From positions 2,506,982 through 2,570,981 of the forward strand of contig PJRA01000263.1 in NCBI GenBank assembly GCA_016987375.1: DNA of 64,000 nucleotides, given 5' to 3'. The notes below the pieces were generated by a model that had not been told where the DNA came from, searched no databases, and saw only the letters and a program-made list of their open reading frames with translations. This document shows, in pieces, positions 34,015 to 45,653 of this stretch (the stretch's first letter is position 1; each line of letters starts with the position of its first letter). This stretch comes from Brachionus koreanus (taxonomy: Eukaryota > Rotifera > Eurotatoria > Ploima > Brachionidae). Made by a program: the position numbers and the translations under genes.

Positions 34015-35577
34015 GACTTTTAATCTAACGGAATAAGAATTTTTTATTTTCTAAAAACTATTTTTACAAATGAAAATAATTATTCCGTTTCCTTTATTTG
34101 TTAACGTAATTATTCGAATTTAATGACATATTATTTAATAACATTTTACTAAGTGAAATAATGACATGTGAGTAAAAAATGAACATTGATTTAAAAAAAA
34201 AACAGAATTCAACTTTTATGACATGTTTAAAAAAAGTTAAAAAAAAATTTTTTGAAAAAAACTTATGACTTTAATGACATTTAGATTTTCTTTCCATTTT
34301 TAACAGTATCTCATAAAGGCTAAACCAAATTTTAAATTTTTTTTAATAATTTCACTATTAATTACATGTCATTATATTTGCTTTTTATTTTTTTTAAATA
34401 AGTGCTCAATTGAATAACATGACACTAAAATAGAGTACTCTATTTTAAAGACATGTCAATCAACTCGGATAATTACGTTATTATAAAAGTAAATTTTCTT
34501 TTTTTAAAACGTTGATATTCCAAACACATAAATCAAAAGTTTATCTGCCACTGATTTAAAAAAAAAACGTAAAAGAAACTTTTCTGACACAATTATTAAT
34601 TAAATAAAAAAAAAACTATTTAAAATTCAAATGATATTCCAAAAATCCAGGAGAGTTGAAATTCAAAAATCTATGTTAGACTCGTTTTTTTCATTATGAA
34701 TGTTTATTAAAACGTTTTGTCTAGCTCTTTGTTTTTATAATTCTAAATTTAAAGTTGTTATACGAGCCATCAGAGTATGAAGGTTCAGGTAGATCAGACA
34801 TTCTTCTAAATGGTCTGCATACGGCTTTTGCAAGCAGTTCCAAGCTTGTATGAATTTAATTACTTTGCTTTAATTACTAAATTTGAATTGCCAACTTAAA
34901 ATAAATCTTATTTATATTTATTGAATGCTTGAGAAATCTTTTAAATTATCAGTTAGTTATTACCTTATCAAGCACCAAGACAAAATTATGAGATACCCAG
35001 TCAACCAAATTTTATCGAATTTTTATTGAATTTTCAAAGATCTTAATAAGTTCTAAATATATTCTATAATTTTTAAAGTAAATAAAAAGATTTTTTAAGA
35101 TTCATATATAATTTTAAATTTTGTAGAAAATTTCGTTACTTCCTTTTTTTTATTTACTATAAACTTTCGTTAATTATTAATGATTAAAATCTATTTTCTC
35201 AAAGTTTATTTTTTTCAATGATACAATTTAAAAAACTTTTTTAATACTTTTTATATTTTTATTTATTTTTGATATGATTTGCTAATATGATCTCAATTCT
35301 CTGTTGTTATTCTTATCTTTTTTCTAATTTCTAAAAAAGCTAAGAGAGATTTAGAGGAAATAAAGGTTTTTGGAAAATATGAAATTTATTTACTAATTGC
35401 TTTTTTTTTTTTAAATTTATTCAAAATAAATCAATATCTTCTTTTTTAATTTAAAATTGTTGAATATTCATATTTTTTTATTTAGTAAAAAAAACTATTA
35501 AAGAAGAATTTGATTTTTAATTTTTTTATTTGATTATTTAACATTAATTTAATTAGCTAAAGGCATACTATGTCCTT
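34015..35577. other. Gene-poor stretch
   Basis: AT-rich. Only 34738-34866 is notably less A/T-rich and stays open in three frames; I cannot identify a protein. No repeat or RNA gene seen. Confidence 0.4.
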
Positions 35578-36060
35578 TTATTTTGATCTCAAAGTTTTGT
35601 AACCAAAAAAGCTTAGGATAGTTCTAGATGCGGAAAAGACAGTTTTCTCGACATCATGATCGCTATTCTCAAGCAGTTGATTTACTTCGACCAATTCCAA
35701 TGCACTCAGTGTATCCGTCTCGTGTATTTTGTTTCCAATGTACATCAATTCTGGTAAAGTCAATCAACCAAGAACGGGTGTTCCAGTCGGAGGCGCAAAC
35801 CATAGATCGAGTGAGTTAATGTCCACACTCAAATGCAATAGCATTAGTTCTCCATCAATAATCAAATAATCAATTGTTTCTTTTAATACTTGTTTGATAC
35901 CTAGTCTTTGAACATCAGACATTGAATAAGCTTTTATTTTGTATTTTTCAATCAGAATTCTGAAAAAAAAATCAGTATTTTTTTTAAAGTATTTTATTTT
36001 AGTAGATTTTAATTTTTCAAAAAAATAAGAATTTTTGTTTTTTTTGTATTTGAATTTCAC
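35578..36060 (-). pseudogene. Arginase C-terminal fragment with a premature stop
   Basis: Minus-strand reading gives SMSDVQRLGIKQVLKETIDY, then HLSVDINSLDLWFAPPTGTP, LTLPELMYI and ALELVEVNQLL, which is the last third of arginase. The probable coding part starts at about 35955 after a CAG acceptor. Lesions: a TGA at 35764-35766 where arginases have the second Gly of the conserved GG before LT, Asp to Asn in the metal-binding SxDxD box (VDIN), and DP to DL just after it. No upstream arginase exons are found in the 350 bp before the next gene. Dead or decaying copy. Confidence 0.8.
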
Positions 36061-36410
36061 AATACCTATTTAACGTCAATTAATGAACCTTTGTTGAGAC
36101 CTGTCGTGATGAAACCCAACGATTCTAATAAACTTTTTGTACAAGACTTATTAGACTCTCAAGAATCTTGCAAAGAAATTTTGTTAAGAAAACTGAGCGG
36201 AAATTACTCTCATTTATTATCTTCATTTTCTTAAAAAGAGGTGTCAAATTCGCCATATTTCAATGAATTGTAATTAGATATTAATATTTTTATCTAGAAG
36301 ATCAAAAATAAAATAAAAATACAATAAAAAATCTATGTAGATGTGTATTACTTTTTATTCCAAAAATAAATTTGAAAATCTCAACTTTTTACTGTAAATA
36401 TTTACAAAAA
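36061..36410. other. Short intergenic stretch
   Basis: A plus-strand frame of about 50 codons ends at 36234 (contains VVMKPNDSNKLFVQDLLD), but it matches no family I know. It could equally be chance. Otherwise AT-rich 3' flank of the transporter gene. Confidence 0.35.
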
Positions 36411-37874
36411 TTACATTGACTTAATGTCTATTTCAGAGGATGTTTTTAAAGAAAATTCTTCGATTGGCTTAAATTTTTTGAAAAAAATCAAAAAAAAAAC
36501 AAAAATGATGCCTATTATAAACAGAATAATTGAAACTAAAATAATTGGTTTGTAAATGAGTGGACCTGCGCATAGTGGTCCAATAATTGTTCCAATACCC
36601 AGAACACCTCTCTGTATTCCTTGACCTAAACCTTGAAATTTATTATCAATCATTTTTGTGAATAATGAAGCACTTGTGATGGCTATTGCTGGTAAACCAA
36701 TTACATCCAAAATGACAAATAAGACAAAAGCACCAAAAAGTATTCCATCTAATTTATTTCTTGGATCGGATGACTTTTGAATAGAATTAGTGATATTAAA
36801 AGAGCATTTTTCTAAATTATTAATGTTATCAAATTTATCCACAAACGGTAAAAAAATACAAGCTATTGCAAGACCAATTATTATACTAGATAGGCCGATC
36901 AAAAGTATTACTCTATCTTCAAATTTCTTTGACAAAATTCTGATTATTATAAAGCTGACTATTATAATGACTCCTCCACAACAAAACAATATTGAATTTT
37001 CTAATTCATGCCAATCGAACATAATCTCTGTGAAAGGAATAACCATTGTTTCCAAACTTGTCTGATTAAAATAAGTAAAAAATGTCAACGCTAAAAGTAA
37101 AATCATTTCTGCTCTTAGAAATTGCCGTAAATTTTTGAATGAACCAATTTTCGCCATAGTGTCCTTCACTTTTGATTCATGATTAATATTTTCCTGATTT
37201 GAACTTGTCTCTTTGAAAAGGAAAATAAACATGAAAAAATAAAGTGACCATGTAAAGGCCATAAAAAGTCCTGGAATTGATTTTCTATCAACCAAAAACT
37301 TTCCAAATAGATAAAAATTAACCTGTCTTAAAGCAATGTTAAATGCCGGACCAAACATTAAACCAAATTGCCGAGATGCCATTACTAAAGACAAAATAGC
37401 AGTTCTTTTTTTTTCTGATGTTGTTCTAGCTATGAAAGCAAGTGCCACTGTCGAAGCTCCGATTGAAATTCCGCTCAATGTTCTAGCCAGCAAAACAAAG
37501 TATTTATTTATGCCAAAAAAATATAGTATGTGGCCAATAATTGCAAATAAAATCGAAACCAAAAAAAAAATTTTGTTTTTTTCAATTTTGTCCGAAATTT
37601 TTCCCATTATTAAGCCAGAAATAACTCCGCTAAACGAGTAAGAACTAATGACAAATCCCATAAATGTACCACTAGCAGAAAAATCAAAATTCAAACGATC
37701 CCATAGAGTTGGAATAATAACAGCAAAATCTGTTCCTGTCATAAAAGCGTAAAAACATATACAAAAATAATTTATCCTCAGTTTTTTTTTGTCAAAAAAT
37801 TTTTCACTTCCATTTTTGAGATTGCAAGCATCATCTACCAGTTCTAGATCATTTTCATCAGACTTTTCTATCAT
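36411..37874 (-). CDS. MFSD8: Major facilitator superfamily transporter, MFSD8/CLN7-like
   Basis: Intronless 487-aa frame with about 12 hydrophobic segments in two groups of six. A hydrophilic N-terminus (residues 1-32) and a central loop with charged residues near 225-250 separate the halves. The first half carries the MFS loop motif as GLIMGKISDKIEKNK after TM2 and RTLSGISIGASTVALAFIA in TM4. Second-half segments LETMVIPFTEIMFDW and ILSKKFEDRVILLIGL resemble MFSD8, a lysosomal membrane protein (CLN7) linked to chloride or organic anion export. An NxT/S site, FNITNS, lies in a luminal loop between TM9 and TM10 as in the family. Start is the first Met. Assignment to MFSD8 is by resemblance and moderately sure; MFS membership is certain. 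Confidence 0.82.
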   Translation of the reverse strand: MIEKSDENDLELVDDACNLKNGSEKFFDKKKLRINYFCICFYAFMTGTDFAVIIPTLWDRLNFDFSASGTFMGFVISSYSFSGVISGLIMGKISDKIEKNKIFFLVSILFAIIGHILYFFGINKYFVLLARTLSGISIGASTVALAFIARTTSEKKRTAILSLVMASRQFGLMFGPAFNIALRQVNFYLFGKFLVDRKSIPGLFMAFTWSLYFFMFIFLFKETSSNQENINHESKVKDTMAKIGSFKNLRQFLRAEMILLLALTFFTYFNQTSLETMVIPFTEIMFDWHELENSILFCCGGVIIIVSFIIIRILSKKFEDRVILLIGLSSIIIGLAIACIFLPFVDKFDNINNLEKCSFNITNSIQKSSDPRNKLDGILFGAFVLFVILDVIGLPAIAITSASLFTKMIDNKFQGLGQGIQRGVLGIGTIIGPLCAGPLIYKPIILVSIILFIIGIIFVFFLIFFKKFKPIEEFSLKTSSEIDIKSM

Positions 37875-38158
37875 TCCTCTAAAAAATCAAATAAATTTTA
37901 TACAAACCCAATTAAAGTTGTTTAGAATAGTTTGTTCATAATAAAGAATTTTTGTTAAACTTGAATTACTAAATTTATTTAAAATATTTTTTAAATAATT
38001 ATTTAATAAAAAAATCTGGTATTTTATTACCATTTAACATTGATTCGATTAAAACAAATTCTATTTTTTTATATGGCACCAATATTAAACAAAAAAGAAA
38101 AAAACAAACAAAAAAATAATAATTTTTTATTTCTCTTTTTTCAATCTTTGAAATTGAA

Positions 38159-40311
38159 TTATTTATAGCTTAGGTCATATTTGGACCAGTTTCTTTTTTC
38201 TTTTGGTGCAATGTAAATCACCCGCGTTTTGAAAAATATTCGCACTACTCCTAGATAAGCAGTTCTCGCAACACCGCTCTATCAAAATAAATATAAAGTT
38301 TCTTAAAATATATAATTATTTTTTACTTTAAAATCTTTCATTATTCCGAAATATTTGGCATATTTCAAAAAATCGTTCTTATCCTTGTAAATAATCAAAA
38401 TTGATTTTTTATTATTAGAAAGATCGGTGGAGTTTGATATTCTTAGATAATCAACAAATGACATTTCCAGCGAATTATCATAAACATCAGTCAAAAATTT
38501 TGAATCATATTTTTCTTTTTGAAGTGTTGACACATCAAATCCAAGCCAATCAACAGGATTTTTATTTAAAACAATAAGCTTCAAATAGTTGTCAAAAAAT
38601 TGACCCCTTACAAAAAATTTGTTAAAATAATATTAGAATCAATTTATAATTTTACATGCTGACGCCTTTTTTAGCATATTGAATGGCCATATCGGTCCTT
38701 GAAATCTCTGGTCTCAGACAAGATCTTTCTTTTCTTTGATCGGGTTCTCTCAGCCAGTCATCCCAAAAAGCTTGTGGCCATTTTTGGCGCAATTCATCGA
38801 CCCATAGACTTCTTAGCATCATCCAACCTAAACCTGGAAAAAAATCTGTCCTATGGACGAGTTCTAAAAATTTAAAAGTTTATTTTAAAATATTCAACTT
38901 TTAAAAAAATAAACCTGATCTAGAATTGTCAATTAATGACTCTTTTCCATTATCATTCCATGCTGATACACAATATAGTGATTTGTCTTTTTCTAAAATC
39001 GTCAGCATTGATTTGAAATAATCAAAAAAATCAATTGCTATATTCAGGTCGTCTTCGGTTATTATAACACTTGAAAAATTATATTTAACAAAAACTTGGT
39101 CTAATGCCCATTTATAATGTCTCGAAATTTTAAAATATCCCCTCATATGCAAAGAAATTGGACCTGTTTTGGAATGTGTGATGTCTGCTTGATCAGGCTG
39201 TTTTATAATCGCGTATAAATCATTTGAAAATTTGTTAATCGAGTTCGCTGTCTCTTGATGGTTACAATCTTGACTGACAATAATAGGAAAATTTTTTGAA
39301 TTATAATTTGAACTAGCTCTTTTTTCGATTAATTGTTTTAAATGATTTTCGACTGATTCTGGTCTATTACATGCCATTACTAATACCACTGTTTTATCAA
39401 AGTTTAAGTCAATTTTTTTTATTTGAGTTGATTTTTTTTCATTATTTTTGACAAATTGATTTTTATCTTTTTTTTTATGTCGACTTTTAATTTCATTTTT
39501 TAGTAATATGGCATTTTTATTTAATTCATCAAGTGAATTCTCCAGTTTTACGATACGATTTTCAATTTCCTTCTAACAAAAAATATTCATTTTACCAAAA
39601 AAATTTAATGTATGGCAATTTTTTTGTCTTTTTGATTTTTAAGCTTCAATTTTTAAGTAAAAAAATAAAGTCATATAATTATCTTGAAAAATTTTTTTCA
39701 TTTTATAAGACAATATTTTTGGAAAGATAGGTAATTTGCTATATTTTTAAATTGTATTTAATTAAAAAATGAATCCTCGATTAGTCTAAAAAATGAAACC
39801 ATCATTTTAAATTTTTTTTATAAAATTATGGAGCCAAATTATGAGCCTAGTTTAGAAAAAGAATTTAGAAAAAATCTCAATTTAAAATAGGCTCTTATTA
39901 AAAAATATTATATTTTATTAATAAAAATTTAAAAAAGAATAAAATTTTTTTTTGAACATATAACTTAATTAATTTGATTCTTTTTTAAATTTTTATTAAT
40001 AAAATATAATATTTTTTAATAAGAGCCTATTTTAAATTTATTTCTAGATTAAGCGATATTTCTAATAAAAAAAAAATTACCAAGTTATTATTTGGGAGTT
40101 CTTCATATTGAATATTATTTGGATCGTCAAAATCTGTCTGATTCGATGAAATAGCCGTAGTATTTATATAAATAAATAAAATAAAAAAAACAGTTATCAA
40201 AACGAAAATCAATTTTGAACGAAAGAGTCGCTTTATGATATTCAAGCATAAACTTCGAATGCTTGGAGAATTTTGGTAGTTTGAATGATCATCTATTGAC
40301 ATAGAATACAT
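38159..40311 (-). CDS. MGAT1: Alpha-1,3-mannosyl-glycoprotein 2-beta-N-acetylglucosaminyltransferase (GnT-I)
   Basis: Golgi type II enzyme that starts complex N-glycans by adding GlcNAc to Man5GlcNAc2. Exons (5' to 3', minus): 40311-40081, 39572-38915, 38863-38656, 38606-38327, 38278-38159; 498 aa with consistent phases. Cytosolic N-terminus, one TM (about residues 34-49, LIFVLITVFFILFIYI), a Lys/Glu/Asn-rich, partly coiled stem, then the catalytic domain. Visible: FPIIVSQDCNHQETA, YKISRHYKWALDQVF, the metal/UDP-binding EDD at about 250-252, CVSAWNDNGKE, TDFFPGLGWMMLRSLW, FWDDWLREPDQR, CLRPEISRT, GVSMGQFFDNYLK and the final SGVARTAYLGVVRI. All family landmarks are in order, so the gene looks intact. 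Intron 1 (39573-40080) contains a perfect 60-bp palindrome. Confidence 0.95.
39881..40036. repeat. Perfect 60-bp hairpin in MGAT1 intron 1
   Basis: 39881-39940 is the exact reverse complement of 39977-40036, with a 36-nt loop. The outer ends read TTTAAAATAGGCTC and GAGCCTATTTTAAA. It may be a foldback mini-element; no target duplication recognised. The intronic RNA could form a long stable stem. Confidence 0.9.
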
Positions 40312-42054
40312 TGATCAAACAATTATTGTTTATTTCGAAAAAAATATCTTGAGGTATTTTTAAAGTTGTTTTTTGTAATTAATTAAATAATTTCGATGAC
40401 CATTTTTTCAATAGATCGGAAATAAGAAAAAATTATTTTTCTATTTGAAATCAAAAATCAATTTTAAGATTTAGCTAAGTGATGTAAAAATTTAACACGT
40501 AGCAATTTATTGATCGAAAAAAAAGTTAAATAGTTAGAAAGAGAAAAATTTTTTCCTAAATGTTAATCAAACCTTTAAAAATAAGAATTTTATTTAAAAG
40601 GCAAATCTTCACGAAAAGTTAGTTTTAAAATTTAATTTTTAATGAGAAGGAAATTTTTAATTCAAATAAACTATTTATTTTAGAATTTGCATTGCATAAA
40701 TTTTCAAAAGTATGCAAAATTTTTGTCTGGTTGATCAAACAAAATCTAACGTACCTAAACTTTAAATATTTATATTTATATAATTATAATTGCAATATTA
40801 AAATAATTTTGTTTTATAAATCTTATCTTGTTAAAAATAAAAAATTACAGATAAATTTCATCAGATTTATTAATCCATTCATTATTTTTATTTGCTTTTA
40901 GATAATAGGTGTATTTTTGATAAAATACCTTTTTAATTTAGAAATTCGCTGTTTTTTGACCTAAAAATTTACTAAATATTGTTAAAATATTGTCAAGACA
41001 TAGAAATAATTTACAGTAATTTTCGTTCTCTTTTGTAATCCCCAAAATACATTTGTGTTATAACATTAGATTTGGGCTCATTTTTAGCTAATTTTAAGTA
41101 ATTTAATGAAAAAAAAATCAGAAATTGGTTGAAGTATCTTCAATCATATAATACGAAATAATTGATTGCTTTTTATTTTAAAAAGTTATAATATAATTCA
41201 ACTTTAATTTGTAAAGAAAAGTTAAAAAATTAAATAGAGTTTTTGACTAATTTTTTAGTTATAGCCAAAAAAATTTAAATTCATAATTATTTTTAATCGA
41301 TTTTTTTTTCAATAATTTCTTTAAAACTTTAAAGTCAAGATAAGTATCTGTTTTTTCATTGCCAAACTCAATTTCTTCTTATGATTTAATATCCATGTAA
41401 AATATCAAACTTAAATTTAATGTAATACAAACTTTTTTCTGGCGATGAATAATAAGGATTAAAAGAATATCGATAAATAATTTTTTTCAATACCATGACC
41501 ATATTTTTTCCAAAAATTAACAATTTTAAAATAAATAAAAGATATCTATATCAATTTAAAAGAATAATAAAATAATCATGATTAATTAAGCATGATTTCT
41601 ATCAATTTAAGCCAAACATACCACTTTTAAGACTAAGTGGTACTCATAAAAGATTTCTAACAAATATTTGTAACGCAAAAATTTGATTATAAGATAAATT
41701 TTTTTGATTAATTCAAATTTAAATTAAATTTTTTAATTGTAATTTGTTTCCTAAAAATTTTCTACGGATAATATTCATTGTTTATCCAAATTTCTAATAA
41801 TTTAAAACTTTCTAATTATTTGCACGAATCTATCTAAAGTTAAGATTGTACTCATTTTTCTTAAATGATGAAATTAGTATATATATATTTTTTTCTTTGA
41901 CTGAAATAAATTATAATAATAATCATTAATTATCATTCTAACAACAAAATCGTACAAAGGAATTTAATTTTAATCCAAGATTACTTTGGTGTGCAGTTTT
42001 TTCTCTCATTCTATCTATTCTGCATAATATTCTTTCTCTTGCGATTAAGCATAA
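40312..42054. other. Intergenic region between divergent genes
   Basis: MGAT1 (minus) and the KCTD gene (plus) diverge from here, so both promoters should lie in these 1.7 kb. AT-rich. The last 60 bp before the KCTD start are pyrimidine-rich (TTCTCTCATTCTATC), as expected for a 5' UTR. No defined element. Confidence 0.45.
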
Positions 42055-43653
42055 ATGTCAGGCGGTGATCATTTACCAAAGTTGAGTATCAATACGTCAA
42101 CATCTTCGAATTCTTCGAGCACTCAGTCACTGGCCCAATCTGCCAACCCAAAACAAAGTAATATTTTGAATCCAACTAATTGTGTAACAATCCCCACTAC
42201 AACCATTTCATCACAATCAATAATGAACAACAACCATCGTTATGTAAAATTCAACGTTGGTGGACGCCTATTTACGACTAGTTTAGACACTCTCCTGAAG
42301 CAAGATAACATGTTGAGGGCTATGTTCTCTGGTCGAATCGATGTTTGCACAGATATGGATGGCTATATTCTGATTGATCGAAGCGGAAAGCATTTTGAAT
42401 TTATACTAAATTATTTGAGAGATGAAGATACACACCTTTACCTAAATCAATTACTTGATGATCAGATCAGTTTTTATTTTAATCCATTTTTAGCTTCACA
42501 AAAGTGCGGCTCCAATAGCTTGAATAAAAATTTTTTTTCTGATCTTGATTTATATGAGCTGCTAAAGGAAGCTAAATTTTATTGTATAACTCCTTTGGTC
42601 AATTTGATTGAACAAAAATTAAAGCTTATCCAACAGCTTACAATTATGATAAATCAGTCGAATTCAAATGAGCCCTACTTTGGACCGGCTATTGTTAGTA
42701 TGGTGACATCTAAAAATGATCTTCATAAAATTTTAAATTCAACAGACAAAGTAAATAGTTGTCTTTTTTTTTTGAAATTTTTACTTTAATTTAAATTATT
42801 CAAATAGCCTTGTATACGTTTATTGATAAACAGACACAACAACAAATATTCATATACAAATAATTCTGATGATAATTTGTTAAAAAATATAGAGCTTTTT
42901 GAAAGAATGGCTATTAAATTTAAAAATCGTATAATGTTTATTAAAGACACAACAAGTAATGAAGAAATATGTTGCTGGTATTTTCACGGAAATGGAAAAA
43001 AGTTAGCTGAAGTTTGCTGTACAAGCATAGTTTACACAACTGAGAAAAAACAAACTAAAGTTGAATTTCCTGATTCTAAAATTCTCGAGGAAATATTTGT
43101 AAATGCTGTGCTTTTTGAAACCAAAGAGCAAACGAATTCTGCATGTTCCAATATGAACGGTTTTAATTTCAATTGCAATGATCTGCAAGGTTCTAATCAA
43201 TACAATGAAGCTGACTCAAATGAAAGCACGGTTACCACTCCAAATTTTTTGGAGGAACAAATGCCAAGACTAAGCATAGGCTCGATTAATCATCAGCCAT
43301 TGAATGGTAATCAAATAGTCAATAGTGCCCTAAATGCTGTTTCATCTGTAATAAATAACATGAATTTGACGCCATCGACTTCAAATTCAAATAATTTTTC
43401 ATCAGGAAACGGTATCAACCCTCAAGCTGCCGTAAATCATACTTCAAATCAACTATCTTTTAATTCGCAATCTAATTCATCAGGGTCTGGCTATAATTCA
43501 AACCATTCGAATAGCAATAGCAACACTAATACTACGAGTTCAGTAAATAATAATCTTATATCATCTACATCATCTAATTTAATTTCGATTGCTAATAGCT
43601 TGGCGAATTCAGCTCGACGAGCTAATTCTGGAACAAATAGCTCATTAAGATAA
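42055..43653 (+). CDS. KCTD10: BTB/POZ adaptor of the KCTD10/TNFAIP1/KCTD13 (BACURD) family
   Basis: Substrate receptor for cullin-3 ubiquitin ligases, RhoA being the known target of vertebrate BACURDs. Two exons, 42055-42750 and 42808-43653; 513 aa. Residues 1-60 are Ser/Thr/Asn-rich. The T1/BTB domain starts [19 protein letters not shown] at about 62 and includes [30 protein letters not shown] and ELLKEAKFY. About 30 extra residues (roughly 131-162) interrupt the BTB fold before DLYELL. The family-specific C-terminal half is well kept: [54 protein letters not shown] low-complexity Ser/Asn tail of about 170 residues replaces the short vertebrate end. Which of the three vertebrate paralogues it matches best is not decidable here. 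Confidence 0.92.
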
Positions 43654-43858
43654 ATATTGTTTTAAGGCTTAAAAACTGGAACAATTTGATTAAAATTTTA
43701 TTATTTGAAATAAACTTTAGATGAGGGTTAACTGTTTTCAACAATATTGTATCAAAAATTATTGTTTTACTTTTTTTATTAAAATAAATTTTTTTAAAAT
43801 ATTTTTAATTTTAATGAAAGTAGCAGCTTATAATCTCTTTTATTTGATTAATAGGTAT

Positions 43859-44212
43859 TGTGAAATTCAAATAAAAACAAAACAAAAATTCTTTCTATTT
43901 TGACAAATAAAAATTTACTAAAATAAAATATTTTTGAAACGATACTGCAAAAAAGTGCAATATACTTTGTTGCAACTATTTTTTTTTTAAAAAGTTCATT
44001 CTTATGCAAAGAAAGGAAAAAAAATAAAGATTTTAATTGATTATTAATTTGATTTCCAAAAAAAAAAAAGTGAAATTATATTTTGGATAATAAAGGTGCA
44101 ACAAACTATGCAGCACTTTTTTGCAGTATCGTTTCAAAAATATTTTATTTTAGTAAATTTTTATTTGTCAAAATAGAAAGAATTTTTGTTTTGTTTTTAT
44201 TTGAATTTCACA
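43859..44212. mobile_element. 354-bp foldback element with 100-bp perfect arms
   Basis: 43859-43958 is the exact inverse of 44113-44212; similarity continues imperfectly inward (TTTGTTGCA). Ends begin TGTGAAATTC. No frame of its own and no certain target duplication. It lies about 200 bp after the KCTD stop codon and could fall in its 3' UTR. Confidence 0.85.
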
Positions 44213-45653
44213 GAATCAAAATAATTATTTCCTAAGTGATTAGGATCTAAAACTTATATATTTTTGGGGAAGCCCTTTTATCAGACTATTTAATTATAAA
44301 ATTATTTTATGAACTGTAATTTTCATATTATCATGATTTCAACAAAAGTATAAAAATGCTACCTTTTGGCCGCTTTCATAAAACCAAAAGGAATATTTTC
44401 TTGATTAACTTATCAAATTATGATTTATGAATCAAAAATAATTATTTCAAATATGTTTCAGAAAACTAGCTTTCAAATAAAATCTGACACATAGACATTA
44501 GTCTTATTTAGCTTTTGTTACTAGAATATATATTTGCTGCAATGTATAAAGTAAAATTTTGTAAACGCTGCTTGATTAATTGATATAAGAATATTCATTT
44601 TTGAATTAGAATCAGAGATGAGAAAAGTACGAGAAGCATCTATTAGACCCATTTTATTAATTGAGAAAATTTTATTTGCAAAATTTTTAAACTTAAAATA
44701 TTATTTTAAAAAAAAACATATTTTAATTAAATTTTATTTATTTTAAAGAATTTAAATATTAAAAAATGTACATAAATAAATTCGATGATCATTCTATTTT
44801 ATTTCTTTTTTTTTTTAATAAGTTCAAAGAAAGTTTCTAAATAAAATTATATAATAATTTAAAAAAAAATAAAAAAAATTTAAAAATGAAATATAAGATT
44901 TTATTTAATTAAATTCCAGCAAAAGAAAAATTAAAAAAAGTGTTTGAATTTTCGTAATAATTGATTAGAGCAGTCAAAGGAGAGTCAAGTTTTATATGTA
45001 TATTTTTTTTTATTTCGCTCTACCGAATACTTCATTAACTAATCCAAGCTTGACAGTTTAGAATTTTAAATATTTTCATATTAGTTTATTGTTCAATGTA
45101 AAATAAAAAAACACATACTCAGACTTGTTGTAGCTTAAAACCCCAGCTGATTTACTTTAGATCTCTTATTGCTGTCGAACAAAAAATTAAAAAATATCTT
45201 CTCAAACAAAAAATTTTTAAAAACTATATAAAAGTATAAAATGACAGATTACAATTTTTACGTTTGTTTTAAGGAAGTTTTTGAATAGAAAAATATCCAT
45301 AGAATACAATACAAAATAGACTTGAGCACTTTTAGCAAAATGTTCTATAAAACATTAGTTATATTGTTTGTTTTGTTGGTAAATATTAATATCATTTGCA
45401 TTTGAGGGTTTCAGTTAATATTTAAACTGAGCGAAAATTTGATTTTAAATCTAGCTAAAATTTCTTCATCATTTTTCATATTCATCACCCAAAATATCGA
45501 TTTCTTCGATTTAATCTTCTAATTGTTTTTTTTTATTTTATAACAAAGACTTATTTCATTTGTAATTTTTTTTCAGAGAATTTTTAAATAATTTTTAATA
45601 TATGTTAAAATGAAAAAAAAGTGACTGGTTATGTATTATACTGAATTTGTCGT
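44213..45653. other. Intergenic, convergent gene ends
   Basis: Between the 3' ends of the KCTD gene (plus) and PP2A B55 (minus). AT-rich, no coding frame or RNA gene seen. Confidence 0.45.

Noticed and set aside
36083..36234. Plus-strand 50-codon frame ending SSFS
   Set aside because: No start or acceptor that fits, no recognised family; length is within chance for an open frame.
43721..43903. 60-codon frame downstream of KCTD
   Set aside because: Runs into the foldback element and is almost only Phe/Ile/Lys/Asn; low-complexity chance frame.
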